Below are positions 28,692-37,970 of a DNA stretch of 64,000 bases, piece after piece. The position numbers were made by a program, and so were the translations under genes. The notes beneath the pieces are model-generated. The model ran no database searches. It saw only the letters and a program-made list of their open reading frames with translations, and was not told the origin of the DNA. Source of the DNA: Flavobacteriales bacterium (GTDB taxonomy: Bacteria; Bacteroidota; Bacteroidia; Flavobacteriales_D; Crocinitomicaceae); NCBI GenBank assembly GCA_947454525.1, contig CANGJM010000011.1, positions 59,619 to 123,618 on the forward strand, in the 5' to 3' direction. The first letter of the stretch is position 1. Each line of letters starts with the position of its first letter.

Positions 28692-29719
28692 TGGATACAG
28701 CAATGCTCATAGAAAAATCAGCTTTGGTATTATTGCTTTTCCTCATTTCACTTGGAGTAGCAGCATATCAAACGTATTTTGAACGAAAATTAGCGGCTTG
28801 GATTCAAGACCGTGTAGGTCCGGATCGTGCTGGACCCTTCGGAATCCTTCAACCGATTGCCGACGGAACAAAAATGTTCTTGAAAGAGGATTTTATTCCC
28901 GCGAAAGCAGATAAATGGTTATTCATCATTGGACCTGGAATCTCGATGTTCACCGCACTTATCACTAGTTCTGTGATTCCTTGGGGAACAAATTTGAACC
29001 TATTTGGACGTGACATCAGCTTGCAAGTGGCGGACTTCAACATTGGAATCCTCTTTGTTTTTGGCGTAGTTTCCATTGGAGTTTACGGAATCATGATCGG
29101 TGGTTGGGCATCGAATAACAAGTACTCGCTTTACGGAGCGATTCGTGCATCCTCACAAATGATTTCTTACGAATTAGCGATGGGAATCTCCGCAATTACG
29201 ATTGTGATGTTAACGGGAAGTTTAAGTTTGAATGATATCGTTCAAAGTCAACATGGAATGAATTGGAACATTTTTTACCAACCATTAGCGTTCTTCATCT
29301 TCTTCATCACTTCACTTGCAGAATTGAACCGTGCACCTTTCGACTTACCGGAATGTGAATCAGAGTTGATTGGTGGTTACCACACAGAATACAGCTCGAT
29401 GAAATTAGGATTGTACTTATTCTCTGAATATACATCCATGTTCGTTTCTTCTGCCATTATGGCTGTCTTATTCTTCGGAGGATATAACTTCCCAGGAATG
29501 GATGCCTTCTCCGGAAACACTTTAGCGATTTTGAGTATCGCAGCATTTGCATTGAAAATATTCTTGTTCATCTTTGTGATCATGTGGATTCGTTGGACCA
29601 TTCCTCGCTTCCGATTTGATCAATTGATGCACCTTGGATGGAAAGTATTAATTCCTGTTGCGATTGTCAACATGTTGATTACCGGCTTAGTAGTAGCTTG
29701 GAATCAAGGATGGATGTAA
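28691..29719 (+). CDS. nuoH: NADH-quinone oxidoreductase subunit H
   Basis: 342 residues, about eight membrane segments. Family motifs: ERKLAAWIQDRVGPDRAGPFGILQPIADGTKMFLKED near the N-terminus, YALYGAIR-type YSLYGAIRASSQMISYELAMG, LAELNRAPFDLPECESELIGGYHTEYSSMK and RWTIPRFRFDQLMHLGWK. It anchors the peripheral arm and contributes to the quinone entry channel. Confidence 0.97.
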   Translation: MDTAMLIEKSALVLLLFLISLGVAAYQTYFERKLAAWIQDRVGPDRAGPFGILQPIADGTKMFLKEDFIPAKADKWLFIIGPGISMFTALITSSVIPWGTNLNLFGRDISLQVADFNIGILFVFGVVSIGVYGIMIGGWASNNKYSLYGAIRASSQMISYELAMGISAITIVMLTGSLSLNDIVQSQHGMNWNIFYQPLAFFIFFITSLAELNRAPFDLPECESELIGGYHTEYSSMKLGLYLFSEYTSMFVSSAIMAVLFFGGYNFPGMDAFSGNTLAILSIAAFALKIFLFIFVIMWIRWTIPRFRFDQLMHLGWKVLIPVAIVNMLITGLVVAWNQGWM

Positions 29720-29731
29720 AAGAACGAAAAA

Positions 29732-30274
29732 ATGGAAAGTTTAACAAATAGAAAGAAAGTCGTTTCCGACAAGCCAATGACCTTGTGGGAGAAAATCTAC
29801 ATTCCAGCGATTGTTGGTGGTATGATGACAACGATGAAACACATGCTTCGTCGACGTAAAACGATTAAATACCCTGAAGAAACGCGTGTATTCGCACCAG
29901 TTTACCGTGGACAACACGTATTAAAAAGAGATGAGCAAGGTCGTGAAAACTGCACTGCATGTGGACTATGTGCTGTTGCTTGTCCAGCGGAAGCAATTAC
30001 CATGACCTCTGCTGAACGCGTGAAAGGTGAAGAACATTTATACCGCGAAGAGAAATATGCTTCAAGTTACGAAATCAACATGTTGCGCTGCATCTTCTGC
30101 GGACTTTGTGAGGAAGCTTGTCCGAAAGAGGCGATTTTCTTAACGGACCGCATCGTTACAACCGAATTTGAACGTGACGAATTCATTTATGCGAAAGACA
30201 AGTTAGTCGAAGCAATGGATGACCGCATCGATATTACAAAAAGACAATTCACCGGAAAAAGAACTGACAAATGA
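29732..30274 (+). CDS. nuoI: NADH-quinone oxidoreductase subunit I (2x 4Fe-4S)
   Basis: 180 residues with two CxxCxxCxxxCP ferredoxin motifs, CTACGLCAVACP and CIFCGLCEEACP, which bind clusters N6a and N6b. It relays electrons between NuoG and NuoB. Its TGA overlaps the nuoJ ATG by 4 bp. Confidence 0.97.
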   Translation: MESLTNRKKVVSDKPMTLWEKIYIPAIVGGMMTTMKHMLRRRKTIKYPEETRVFAPVYRGQHVLKRDEQGRENCTACGLCAVACPAEAITMTSAERVKGEEHLYREEKYASSYEINMLRCIFCGLCEEACPKEAIFLTDRIVTTEFERDEFIYAKDKLVEAMDDRIDITKRQFTGKRTDK

Positions 30275-30786
30275 GTTTACAAATGATCTCCGTGATATTG
30301 GGAAGTTTAACGATTGCATCAGGATTGATGGTCGTTTTAAGTAAACACCCAATTCGAAGTGTAATTTACTTAGTAATTACCTTCTTTTTTATCTCTGCTA
30401 TGTACATTTTGATGAATGCACAGTTTTTAGCAATCGTGAACATGATTGTTTATGCAGGAGCAATTATGGTCCTTTTCTTATTCGTTTTAATGTTATTAAA
30501 CTTGAACAAGGAAATGGAACCCGAGACTACACGAATGAGTCTCTTCACGGCTGTGATTGCAGGTGGAACACTGTTTCTTGTGATGATTACCGCATTAAGA
30601 GACACTTTCCAATATGGAAAAGGCTACGTTCAAGTTCCAGTGCAGGACGCTGGACTCGTAGAACAGTTGGGTAAATTACTATTTTCCAAATACCTCGTGC
30701 CATTTGAAATCTCTTCTATCCTATTCATCGCTGCGATGGTGGGAGCTGTATTACTAGCGAAAAGAGAAAAACAAATCATCGATTAA
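30271..30786 (+). CDS. nuoJ: NADH-quinone oxidoreductase subunit J
   Basis: 171 residues with five hydrophobic segments. The NuoJ marker NPIRSV/HPIRSVIYLVITFFFISAMYILMNAQFLAIVNMIVYAGAIMVLFLFVLMLL is present and includes the pi-bulge helix Tyr-Ala-Gly-Ala region. Membrane arm, near the quinone chamber. Confidence 0.95.
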   Translation: MSLQMISVILGSLTIASGLMVVLSKHPIRSVIYLVITFFFISAMYILMNAQFLAIVNMIVYAGAIMVLFLFVLMLLNLNKEMEPETTRMSLFTAVIAGGTLFLVMITALRDTFQYGKGYVQVPVQDAGLVEQLGKLLFSKYLVPFEISSILFIAAMVGAVLLAKREKQIID

Positions 30787-30796
30787 GAACTTAAAT

Positions 30797-31120
30797 ATGG
30801 AACAGTTAAACAACATAGGGGCATCCTTAGATTTTTACATTTTCGTATCCATTGCTTTGTTTAGCATTGGAGCGATTGGTGTGCTCACAAGAAAAAACAT
30901 GATTGTCTTATTGATGTGCATCGAATTAATGCTGAATGCCGTGAATTTGCTTTTGGTAACATTCTCCACCTTCTTTGGAAACGGTGAAGCGCAAATCTTT
31001 GTCTTCTTCATCGTCGTCGTTGCTGCGGCAGAAGCGACTATCGGATTATCCATTCTAATTATGGCATACCGTAACAGCAAATCCATCGACATCGAAATGT
31101 TCAACAAATTAAACGGTTAA
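30797..31120 (+). CDS. nuoK: NADH-quinone oxidoreductase subunit K
   Basis: 107 residues with three membrane helices. The conserved membrane Glu lies in VLLMCIELMLNAVNLLLV, and EATIGLSILIMAYRN is the second conserved Glu block. Homolog of MrpC; part of the proton path of the membrane arm. Confidence 0.96.
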   Translation: MEQLNNIGASLDFYIFVSIALFSIGAIGVLTRKNMIVLLMCIELMLNAVNLLLVTFSTFFGNGEAQIFVFFIVVVAAAEATIGLSILIMAYRNSKSIDIEMFNKLNG

Positions 31121-31124
31121 GAAA

Positions 31125-33053
31125 ATGGGAAAAGATCTATTATTATTGACCTTGATTTCTTTGCCTTTAATCGGTGCGGCAATCAATGGCGTTCTCGGAA
31201 AGAAGATGCCGAAATTAATCGTTGGTTCGCTAGCGACTATCATGGTTTTCGTTTCTTTCCTCATCGGTCTGACCTTATTTTCAGGTTTAGATAAAACGAC
31301 CATCGTTCATTTGTTTCAAGTAGCGAAATTTGATGATTTCACGTTAGATGCAAACTTTCAAATTGATTCCTTATCCATTTGGATGACTTTAATCATCACG
31401 GGAATTGGATCATTGATTCACTTGTTCTCGATGGGATACATGAGTCATGACGAAGGATACCACAAATTCTTCACGTATTTGAACTTGTTTATTTTCTCGA
31501 TGCTCTTATTGGTATTGGGAAGTAACTACTTCGTATTGTTCTTCGGTTGGGAAGGTGTTGGTATTTGTTCGTATTTATTGATCGGATTCCACTACAACGA
31601 TGCTGAAAAAGGAATTGCCAACAGTTTAGCTGCGCGTAAAGCCTTTATCATGAACCGTATTGGTGACGCTGGATTGTTGTTCGCACTCTTCATGATGTTG
31701 AACAAATTCCACACACTCGAGTTTGTCGAAATCGGAAAAATGATTACTGCTAGTCCAGAATTGTATACGGGAATTGCCTGTGCCATTACCTTGTGTTTAT
31801 TCCTAGCAGCGACTGGAAAAAGTGCACAAATTCCATTGTTTACTTGGTTACCAGATGCGATGGCGGGACCAACTCCGGTATCTGCTTTGATTCACGCGGC
31901 AACCATGGTAACTGCCGGAATTTACTTAACTGTTCGTTCGAATTTCTTGTTCGAATTAGCACCAACAACGAAAGACATTATTTTGGTGATTGGAATCGCT
32001 ACGACGGTTGTCGCTGCGTTTATTGCCATGCGTCAAAACGACATTAAAAAAGTATTGGCTTACTCCACCGTTTCTCAACTTGGATTGATGTTCGTCGCAT
32101 TAGGAATGGGAGCATATACCGTTGCTTTATTCCACGTAACGACACATGCATTCTTCAAAGCCTTATTGTTCTTAGGTTCTGGTAGCGTGATTCATGCGAT
32201 GTCCGACGAGCAAGACATCCGTAAAATGGGTGGATTGTCGAAGTTAACACCAATCACACACATCACTTTCTTAATTGGAACACTTGCCATTGCTGGATTC
32301 CCCTTCCTTTCTGGATTCTTTTCCAAAGATGAAATCTTGGCACATGCGTGGATGTCAAGTCCAATCGTGTATGGCATCTTGATGATTGCTGTTACCATGA
32401 CAGCCATCTACATGTTCCGCCTGTATTTCTTGGTATTCCACGGAAGTTTTAGAGGTGGAGAGAAATTAAAATCACACGTGCACGAAAGCGGCTTATCTAT
32501 GACGATTCCATTGATGGTTCTTGCCGTATTATCTGTTTTTGGTGGAATCTTGAATTTACCGGGAATTGTTTTTCACAACGCCGGACATTGGATGTCGCAC
32601 TTTTTAGAAAGCACCACCTACGGATTGAATCAAATTGAAACGGAACACATGGATGGAAAACAATCCATCATTTTGATGTGCATTGCGAGTGTTGTTGCAT
32701 TATCCGTGATGACATGGGCATACATCACTTACGTGAAGAAGCAAGCTGTTGCAAAAGAAGATGCAGACATGAATGCTTGGGAGAAATTATCGAGCAACAA
32801 GTTGTACATCGATGAATTGTACCAAACGATTTTTGTTCAACCGATCTTGTGGTTATCCACTACCCTAGGAAGTCAATTCGAGCAACGCGTATTGAACAAT
32901 GGAATTTTCCGTTTGACGAGCGCCATCGAAGCAAGTGGAAATTACACACGCAAATGGCAATCAGGATTCTTGTCAAGTTATCTATTCTGGATGGTTATGG
33001 GTATCATCGGATTTATTAGTTATTACATCATAAAATCTACATTTTGGAACTAA
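31125..33053 (+). CDS. nuoL: NADH-quinone oxidoreductase subunit L (antiporter-like)
   Basis: 642 residues. Family signatures: FFGWEGVGICSYLLIGF with the key Glu, the TWLPDAMAGPTPVSALIHAATMVTAGIYL block, KKVLAYSTVSQLGLMFVALG and FFSKDEILAHAW. The C-terminal extension carries the long lateral helix (around residue 560, DELYQTIFVQPILWL). It is one of three proton-pumping subunits. Its 3' end overlaps nuoM by 10 bp. Confidence 0.97.
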   Translation: MGKDLLLLTLISLPLIGAAINGVLGKKMPKLIVGSLATIMVFVSFLIGLTLFSGLDKTTIVHLFQVAKFDDFTLDANFQIDSLSIWMTLIITGIGSLIHLFSMGYMSHDEGYHKFFTYLNLFIFSMLLLVLGSNYFVLFFGWEGVGICSYLLIGFHYNDAEKGIANSLAARKAFIMNRIGDAGLLFALFMMLNKFHTLEFVEIGKMITASPELYTGIACAITLCLFLAATGKSAQIPLFTWLPDAMAGPTPVSALIHAATMVTAGIYLTVRSNFLFELAPTTKDIILVIGIATTVVAAFIAMRQNDIKKVLAYSTVSQLGLMFVALGMGAYTVALFHVTTHAFFKALLFLGSGSVIHAMSDEQDIRKMGGLSKLTPITHITFLIGTLAIAGFPFLSGFFSKDEILAHAWMSSPIVYGILMIAVTMTAIYMFRLYFLVFHGSFRGGEKLKSHVHESGLSMTIPLMVLAVLSVFGGILNLPGIVFHNAGHWMSHFLESTTYGLNQIETEHMDGKQSIILMCIASVVALSVMTWAYITYVKKQAVAKEDADMNAWEKLSSNKLYIDELYQTIFVQPILWLSTTLGSQFEQRVLNNGIFRLTSAIEASGNYTRKWQSGFLSSYLFWMVMGIIGFISYYIIKSTFWN

Positions 33054-34492
33054 TCATTTTACCACTTATTCTTGGAATCATTGCTTTCTTTCTTCCGACT
33101 AATTGGGTTCGTCCATTTGGATTATTAGCAAGCCTTAGTGTTCTAGCAGTTTCCATTGTTCATTTGATGAACTTTGATCCAGCGAACTATGTACTCATCT
33201 TGAATCCAGCGGAAGTTTTTCCATTGGGATTAACCTTTAAAATGGGTTACGATGGATTGGCTTTAGTCATGGTCTTGTTAACGAATGCGGTCATCAGCAT
33301 TATTTTGTTAGCGAATTGGAACAGAGAAATTTCTTCCAATGCCCGTTTTACCGGATTGGTTCTTTTGATGCAATGTGCTTTGTTGGGCTTGTTCACATCA
33401 CTTGATGGAATTTTGTTTTACACCTTCTGGGAATTAACCTTGATTCCAATTTTCCTTATTCTTTACTGGTTTGGAAAACAGGACAACAACCGCGCATTGT
33501 TCAAATTCTTCTTGTATACCTTACTTGGATCGTTGATGATGTTATTGTCCTTTATCGGATTGGCTTACTTCTCACCAAACTTCTCTTATTTCCAATTAGT
33601 TCAAGCGAACTTCGACGGAAAAGCTGTGGAAGCAGCAATGATCATGGGAGGAATTCTCTTTGCATTTGCTGTGAAGATTCCATTATTTCCTTTCCACACA
33701 TGGCAGGCGCCGACGTATACGAATGCACCGATGGCTGGAACGATGTTGCTTTCAGCATTGATGTTGAAAATGGCCTTGTACGGAATGATCAAATGGATGA
33801 TTCCAATTGGATTTGAAGGATTGGTTTATTTGAAATGGCCTGTGATCACACTTGGTGGAATTGGAATCGTTTATGGTGCAATTATCGCCATGAAACAAAA
33901 AGATTTGAAAACCTTGTTCGCTTATGCTTCTATTAGTCACCTTGGATTAATTGCAGCTGGCATCATGTTGTTTACCGTTTCAGCGATTGAAGCATCAATG
34001 GTTCAAATCATCAACCACAGCATCGTTGCAGTAGCTTTGTTCCTTTGTGCTGGAATCATTGAAGACCGTTTGAATACACGAAACATCGATGATTTAGGTG
34101 GAATTGCGAAAGTAGCTCCTCACTTTGGATTTTGGTTTGCAGTAATGACGTTTATTTCCGTTTCTGTTCCTTTTACAGCTGGATTCATCGGAGAGTTTGT
34201 ATTGATCAAAGAATTGTTCACCGCTCATTGGGTGATTGGAATTACCGCAGCATCGACTTTAGTTTTCGGAGCAGTGTACATGCTACGTGCCTACCAAGGA
34301 TCTATGTTTGGTCCAACAAAGGTGACCGTATTTAAAGATTTAACGTGGAACGAATACGCGGTATTCGGGATTTTAACATTGGCAGCAGTTGGATTTGGAT
34401 TATATCCACAAATAATCATCGATTTCATTAAACCTAGCATCAAATTCACACAAGAATTGATGGCGGGAGACTTAACATTTACAAAAAAATAA
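33044..34492 (+). CDS. nuoM: NADH-quinone oxidoreductase subunit M (antiporter-like), TTG start
   Basis: 482 residues. LFYTFWELTLIPIFLILYWFG carries the conserved Glu; VKIPLFPFHTWQAPTYTNAPMAGTMLLSALMLKM and KTLFAYASISHLGLIAAGI are the antiporter-family blocks. I see no ATG between the in-frame TAG at 33017 and the family-typical N-terminus, so TTG at 33044 (giving MELIILPLILGIIAFF) is the best start. It overlaps nuoL by 10 bp, which suggests coupled translation. Confidence 0.95.
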   Translation: MELIILPLILGIIAFFLPTNWVRPFGLLASLSVLAVSIVHLMNFDPANYVLILNPAEVFPLGLTFKMGYDGLALVMVLLTNAVISIILLANWNREISSNARFTGLVLLMQCALLGLFTSLDGILFYTFWELTLIPIFLILYWFGKQDNNRALFKFFLYTLLGSLMMLLSFIGLAYFSPNFSYFQLVQANFDGKAVEAAMIMGGILFAFAVKIPLFPFHTWQAPTYTNAPMAGTMLLSALMLKMALYGMIKWMIPIGFEGLVYLKWPVITLGGIGIVYGAIIAMKQKDLKTLFAYASISHLGLIAAGIMLFTVSAIEASMVQIINHSIVAVALFLCAGIIEDRLNTRNIDDLGGIAKVAPHFGFWFAVMTFISVSVPFTAGFIGEFVLIKELFTAHWVIGITAASTLVFGAVYMLRAYQGSMFGPTKVTVFKDLTWNEYAVFGILTLAAVGFGLYPQIIIDFIKPSIKFTQELMAGDLTFTKK

Positions 34493-34493
34493 G

Positions 34494-35846
34494 ATGGACG
34501 CAGTAATTATCATATTTATCACAGGACTAATTGGACTGTTTGTTGGAATGTTAAAAAAGAGTGAATTGACACTTGCTGTCACTTCTATCGGATTAATCGG
34601 CGGATTTATTTCCATGTTCTTGATTAACGATTACGAATCGATTTTCAGCACGTATGCTGGACTTACCTTCTCTCGAACGCAGCAAATGTTTGCTTTGTTA
34701 GCAATAGGACTGACCTTATTAGCCGTGTTGATGGGTTACGTTTACTACAAAGAAGAAGACGAGCACACAGCAGATTACTACGGATTGATTCTCTTCTCAT
34801 TAACAGGAGCTTTGTGTTTAATCGGATTCAGTAACATGTTTATGTTCTTCTTAGGTTTAGAGATTTTATCCATTCCGATTTACGTACTTGTTGGAATTCA
34901 AAAAGGAAATTCATTGGCATCTGAAGCATCCGTAAAATACTTCTTTACTGGATCATTTGCTACAGCCATCATGTTGTTTGGTATTGCGTTGATCTATGGT
35001 TCAACAGGATCTTTCGATTTAAATGAAATCCGCATGGCAATTGACATGGGAATGTCACATTCACCGATGTTAAACATTGGCGTATTGATGATGATGGCAG
35101 CCTTCATGTTCAAAGTTGGAGCTGTTCCTTTCCATTTCTGGGGTCCAGACGTGTACCAAGGATCTTCAAACGCAGTGATGGCTTATATGGCTTCCGTCGT
35201 GAAATTAGCTGCCTTATTTGCGTTTGTTCATTTGTTTAATTTCACTTTCAATCAATTAACGCCATTTGTTTCTGGATTGGTGCTTTTCGCAATCATTGTT
35301 TCCCTGTTCCTAGGATACATTTCCGCATTGAAACAAACATCTTTCCGAAGAATGATGGCCTACTCGAGTATTGCCAATACTGGATTCGCATTGTTCGCTG
35401 TTTTAAACCAACAATTTGGTGAAGCTTCCTTGTGGATCTTCATGATTGGATACGCATGTTCAACAGTTGCATTGGTAACCATCAATATGATTGTCGAAAA
35501 AGACACGGACGAACTGACAAACTGGAAAGGAATTGGCTATTCAAATCCACTGATCGGAATCACCTTGGTTATTTCCCTTTTATCCATGTCTGGAATTCCT
35601 CCTTTCACTGGATTCTTCGGTAAATACTTATTGTTATCCAGTGCCTTTGCGAATTACTTACCGTTCGTTGTCTTGGCAATCATCGCTTCATTGATCGGAG
35701 CATACCTTTACCTGCGTTTAATGGTCATTTCGCTATCTCGCGAGGGAGAAGGGCAGAAAATCAAAATGACAGCCATTCAAGCGCTTGTTTTGGTTCTTTG
35801 TTTAGCAGGAGTTCTTGGTGGATGGTTGGTTTTATTGATAAAATAA
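34494..35846 (+). CDS. nuoN: NADH-quinone oxidoreductase subunit N (antiporter-like)
   Basis: 450 residues. FLGLEILSIPIYVLVGIQKGN holds the conserved Glu; MFKVGAVPFHFWGPDVYQGSSNAVMAYMASVVKLAAL and SFRRMMAYSSIANTGFALFAV follow. It closes the operon 1 bp after nuoM. All 14 subunits are present in canonical order, so the genome has a complete proton-pumping complex I in a single transcription unit. Confidence 0.97.
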   Translation: MDAVIIIFITGLIGLFVGMLKKSELTLAVTSIGLIGGFISMFLINDYESIFSTYAGLTFSRTQQMFALLAIGLTLLAVLMGYVYYKEEDEHTADYYGLILFSLTGALCLIGFSNMFMFFLGLEILSIPIYVLVGIQKGNSLASEASVKYFFTGSFATAIMLFGIALIYGSTGSFDLNEIRMAIDMGMSHSPMLNIGVLMMMAAFMFKVGAVPFHFWGPDVYQGSSNAVMAYMASVVKLAALFAFVHLFNFTFNQLTPFVSGLVLFAIIVSLFLGYISALKQTSFRRMMAYSSIANTGFALFAVLNQQFGEASLWIFMIGYACSTVALVTINMIVEKDTDELTNWKGIGYSNPLIGITLVISLLSMSGIPPFTGFFGKYLLLSSAFANYLPFVVLAIIASLIGAYLYLRLMVISLSREGEGQKIKMTAIQALVLVLCLAGVLGGWLVLLIK

Positions 35847-35901
35847 GATCCTTCTTCTATTTTCTACCAACCTAATTACATATTCAAACGTCTTTAGGTC
35901 A

Positions 35902-36468
35902 ATGCATAAAGAAGTTCAAATTTTCGAGGCACTCATCGATCGTTGTATTCAACGAGACGAAAAGGCACGAAAAGAACTTTATGATTTATTTTCTGCTCAA
36001 ATGTTTAATGTCTGTTTGCGCTATGCGAAAAACAGAAGTCAAGCAGAAGATATTTTTCAGGATGCATTTATTAAGGTATTTGAGAACTTACCCAAACTAT
36101 CGAACAAAAATCAATTTCCAGGTTGGATCAAACGCGTGTTCGTTAATACAGCAATTGATAATATTCGTTTGAACAACAAATATGAATCAAACGAACATCT
36201 ACATGTCATTGAACATTTTTCGGATGTTGAACCATCCATTATTGATGAAATGGCTCACGAAGATTTACTCGCACTGGTGCAAGAATTACCACCACGAGCA
36301 AAAATTGTCTTCAACTTATTTGTCATTGAGGGATATTCACATAAAGAAATAGCGGAGGAATTAGGTATAAACATTGGGACATCAAAGTCACACCTATTCG
36401 ATGCGAAAAACATATTAAAATCGAAATTATTAATCAAAGAAGCCAAATTATTTAGTATTGTCAGCTAA
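35902..36468 (+). CDS. RNA polymerase ECF sigma factor
   Basis: 188 residues. Region 2 spans about residues 10-85 with FNVCLRYAKNRSQAEDIFQDAFIKVFENLPKL and FPGWIKRVFVNTAIDNIR; region 4 spans about 125-180 with LVQELPPRAKIVFNLFVIEGYSHKEIAEELGINIGTSKSHLFDAKNILK, an HTH for the -35-type element. There is no region 1 or 3, so it is extracytoplasmic-function type. It is followed 3 bp later by a gene whose short cytoplasmic N-terminus and single membrane segment could be the anti-sigma. It stands 55 bp after nuoN with no clear terminator between them. Confidence 0.93.
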   Translation: MHKEVQIFEALIDRCIQRDEKARKELYDLFSAQMFNVCLRYAKNRSQAEDIFQDAFIKVFENLPKLSNKNQFPGWIKRVFVNTAIDNIRLNNKYESNEHLHVIEHFSDVEPSIIDEMAHEDLLALVQELPPRAKIVFNLFVIEGYSHKEIAEELGINIGTSKSHLFDAKNILKSKLLIKEAKLFSIVS

Positions 36469-36471
36469 GCA

Positions 36472-37872
36472 ATGAAAAGAGAACTAGATCCATTCGAGTC
36501 CAAACTAAAGGAAAAACTTCAGGGAAAAGCACAGTTCCCGGAGGACATCCTATGGAAAAGATTGAACGATGAACTCCTTCGTTCGGATCAACAAGTCGCG
36601 TCAAAAAATCGCTACTGGATTCTTGGTGCAGCGTTACTTGTGTTCATTTCTCTTGGGACAGGTTATTTCATCGGTGTTCGTCAAGAAGCTTCCAGAAATC
36701 TTGCTGTAAATACGGCATCTTCTGCTTCTAAACTTCCTATAAGACTTCATTCGGTTTCACCTTCGAAACAATCAACTGGTATCAAAGCTCTGCAAAAAAA
36801 GGAAACGGTTAATTATCTTCAAAGAAAACAAACCAGCACCTTTGTACCGCTTTCCAAGAATGAGCTGAACAGAAATAGCTCCTTAACAATTGTCAAGAAT
36901 CAGGATGAATTTTACACTATTGATCTAGCTCAAGTAAATACCAAAGAAAATATCCGAACACTTCCGTCATCGAATGTGATTGAAAATGCGAATATGAACG
37001 CTGAATCATCCGTCATTCCGTCAACACAACAACATGACCTATTCGATGATTTTTCATTGGAAAAACTTGCACTCCGTAAATCTCCACCTTTACTTTCCTC
37101 GAATACCACGATGGCAAAAGGGTCGCCCTATAAAAAACATTTCCCTACGTTTTTGTCCGCTAGCATAGGATTTCAACCAACTGAAAACAATCGCTTTCAA
37201 ATCGATCGGATTTACGGTACTGGATCCAAATTCTCGGGCAACGAAATAGGACTATCCACACTCAATGTAAAACTTGGATTACAGGCACAATTGGGCCGTC
37301 ATTTCGAACTTGGGACAGGCTTCGGAACTTACTCCTATTTAACGCAACAAACGGTTCAAAATCAAATCGTGGAAATAGATCCACTCATAAATCAGTTGAA
37401 TTTTGAATCCTCCATCAGTTCTTTTGAAATACACGAAGATCATTTGCACGATGACCCTGAGGATCAAGAAGAAAACGAATTGAATTTTGAAGATTCGACT
37501 TCGTTCCATTTGAACTATCAACTTTCAAATACAATAAAAAGCATTCAAGTACCAGTGACAGCTGGCTTTGTTTTTCAAGTCAACAAATACACGTTCACAT
37601 TGAAAACCGGATTCATCTTCAACCACATTACGCAAGCGAATCAAGTGCTAAACATCAGTGGATTCAATGCCATTCGAACAAATGTACAATCACAACTTGT
37701 TTCTAATTCCTTTTATCAACTTTTTCAGGTCGGGGCTGAATTCCCTGTGTCATCTCATGTCTCTTTGATGCTTTCGCCATCCTATAGCCATGCCTTAAAA
37801 TCGATTTCTAAATCATCTACGCTTCGTCCAAATTCACTGGGACTTGAATGTGCATTGAAATTCTATTTTTAA
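36472..37872 (+). CDS. Probable sigma-partner: inner-membrane anchor joined to an outer-membrane-type barrel
   Basis: 466 residues in three parts. Residues 1-47 are charged and cytoplasmic-looking (DPFESKLKEKLQGKAQFPEDILWKRLNDELLRSD). Residues 48-68 are one membrane helix (YWILGAALLVFISLGTGYFIG). Residues about 70-215 are a low-complexity Ser/Lys/Gln linker. The last ~240 residues look like an outer-membrane beta-barrel (FLSASIGFQPTENNRFQ ... VKLGLQAQLGRHFELGTGFGTYS ... LGLECALKFYF). An acidic/His stretch (HEDHLHDDPEDQEENE) at about 321-336 breaks the barrel and might bind cations. It starts 3 bp after the sigma gene, the position of an anti-sigma factor. Anti-sigma activity is inferred from position and topology. 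Confidence 0.75.
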   Translation: MKRELDPFESKLKEKLQGKAQFPEDILWKRLNDELLRSDQQVASKNRYWILGAALLVFISLGTGYFIGVRQEASRNLAVNTASSASKLPIRLHSVSPSKQSTGIKALQKKETVNYLQRKQTSTFVPLSKNELNRNSSLTIVKNQDEFYTIDLAQVNTKENIRTLPSSNVIENANMNAESSVIPSTQQHDLFDDFSLEKLALRKSPPLLSSNTTMAKGSPYKKHFPTFLSASIGFQPTENNRFQIDRIYGTGSKFSGNEIGLSTLNVKLGLQAQLGRHFELGTGFGTYSYLTQQTVQNQIVEIDPLINQLNFESSISSFEIHEDHLHDDPEDQEENELNFEDSTSFHLNYQLSNTIKSIQVPVTAGFVFQVNKYTFTLKTGFIFNHITQANQVLNISGFNAIRTNVQSQLVSNSFYQLFQVGAEFPVSSHVSLMLSPSYSHALKSISKSSTLRPNSLGLECALKFYF

Positions 37873-37970
37873 TTTTCCTCGTTAGAAATTTACATTCTTT
37901 ACGTTTTTTTTGTCGGCCGATGAACCAAGTCTTAACTTAGTTGTACAGAGGCTCACTAAACGTCTACTTT

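Noticed and set aside
36472..37872. Plain outer-membrane protein
   Set aside because: A normal signal peptide is missing: the membrane helix starts at residue 48 after a charged cytoplasmic-type region, which fits an inner-membrane anchor better.
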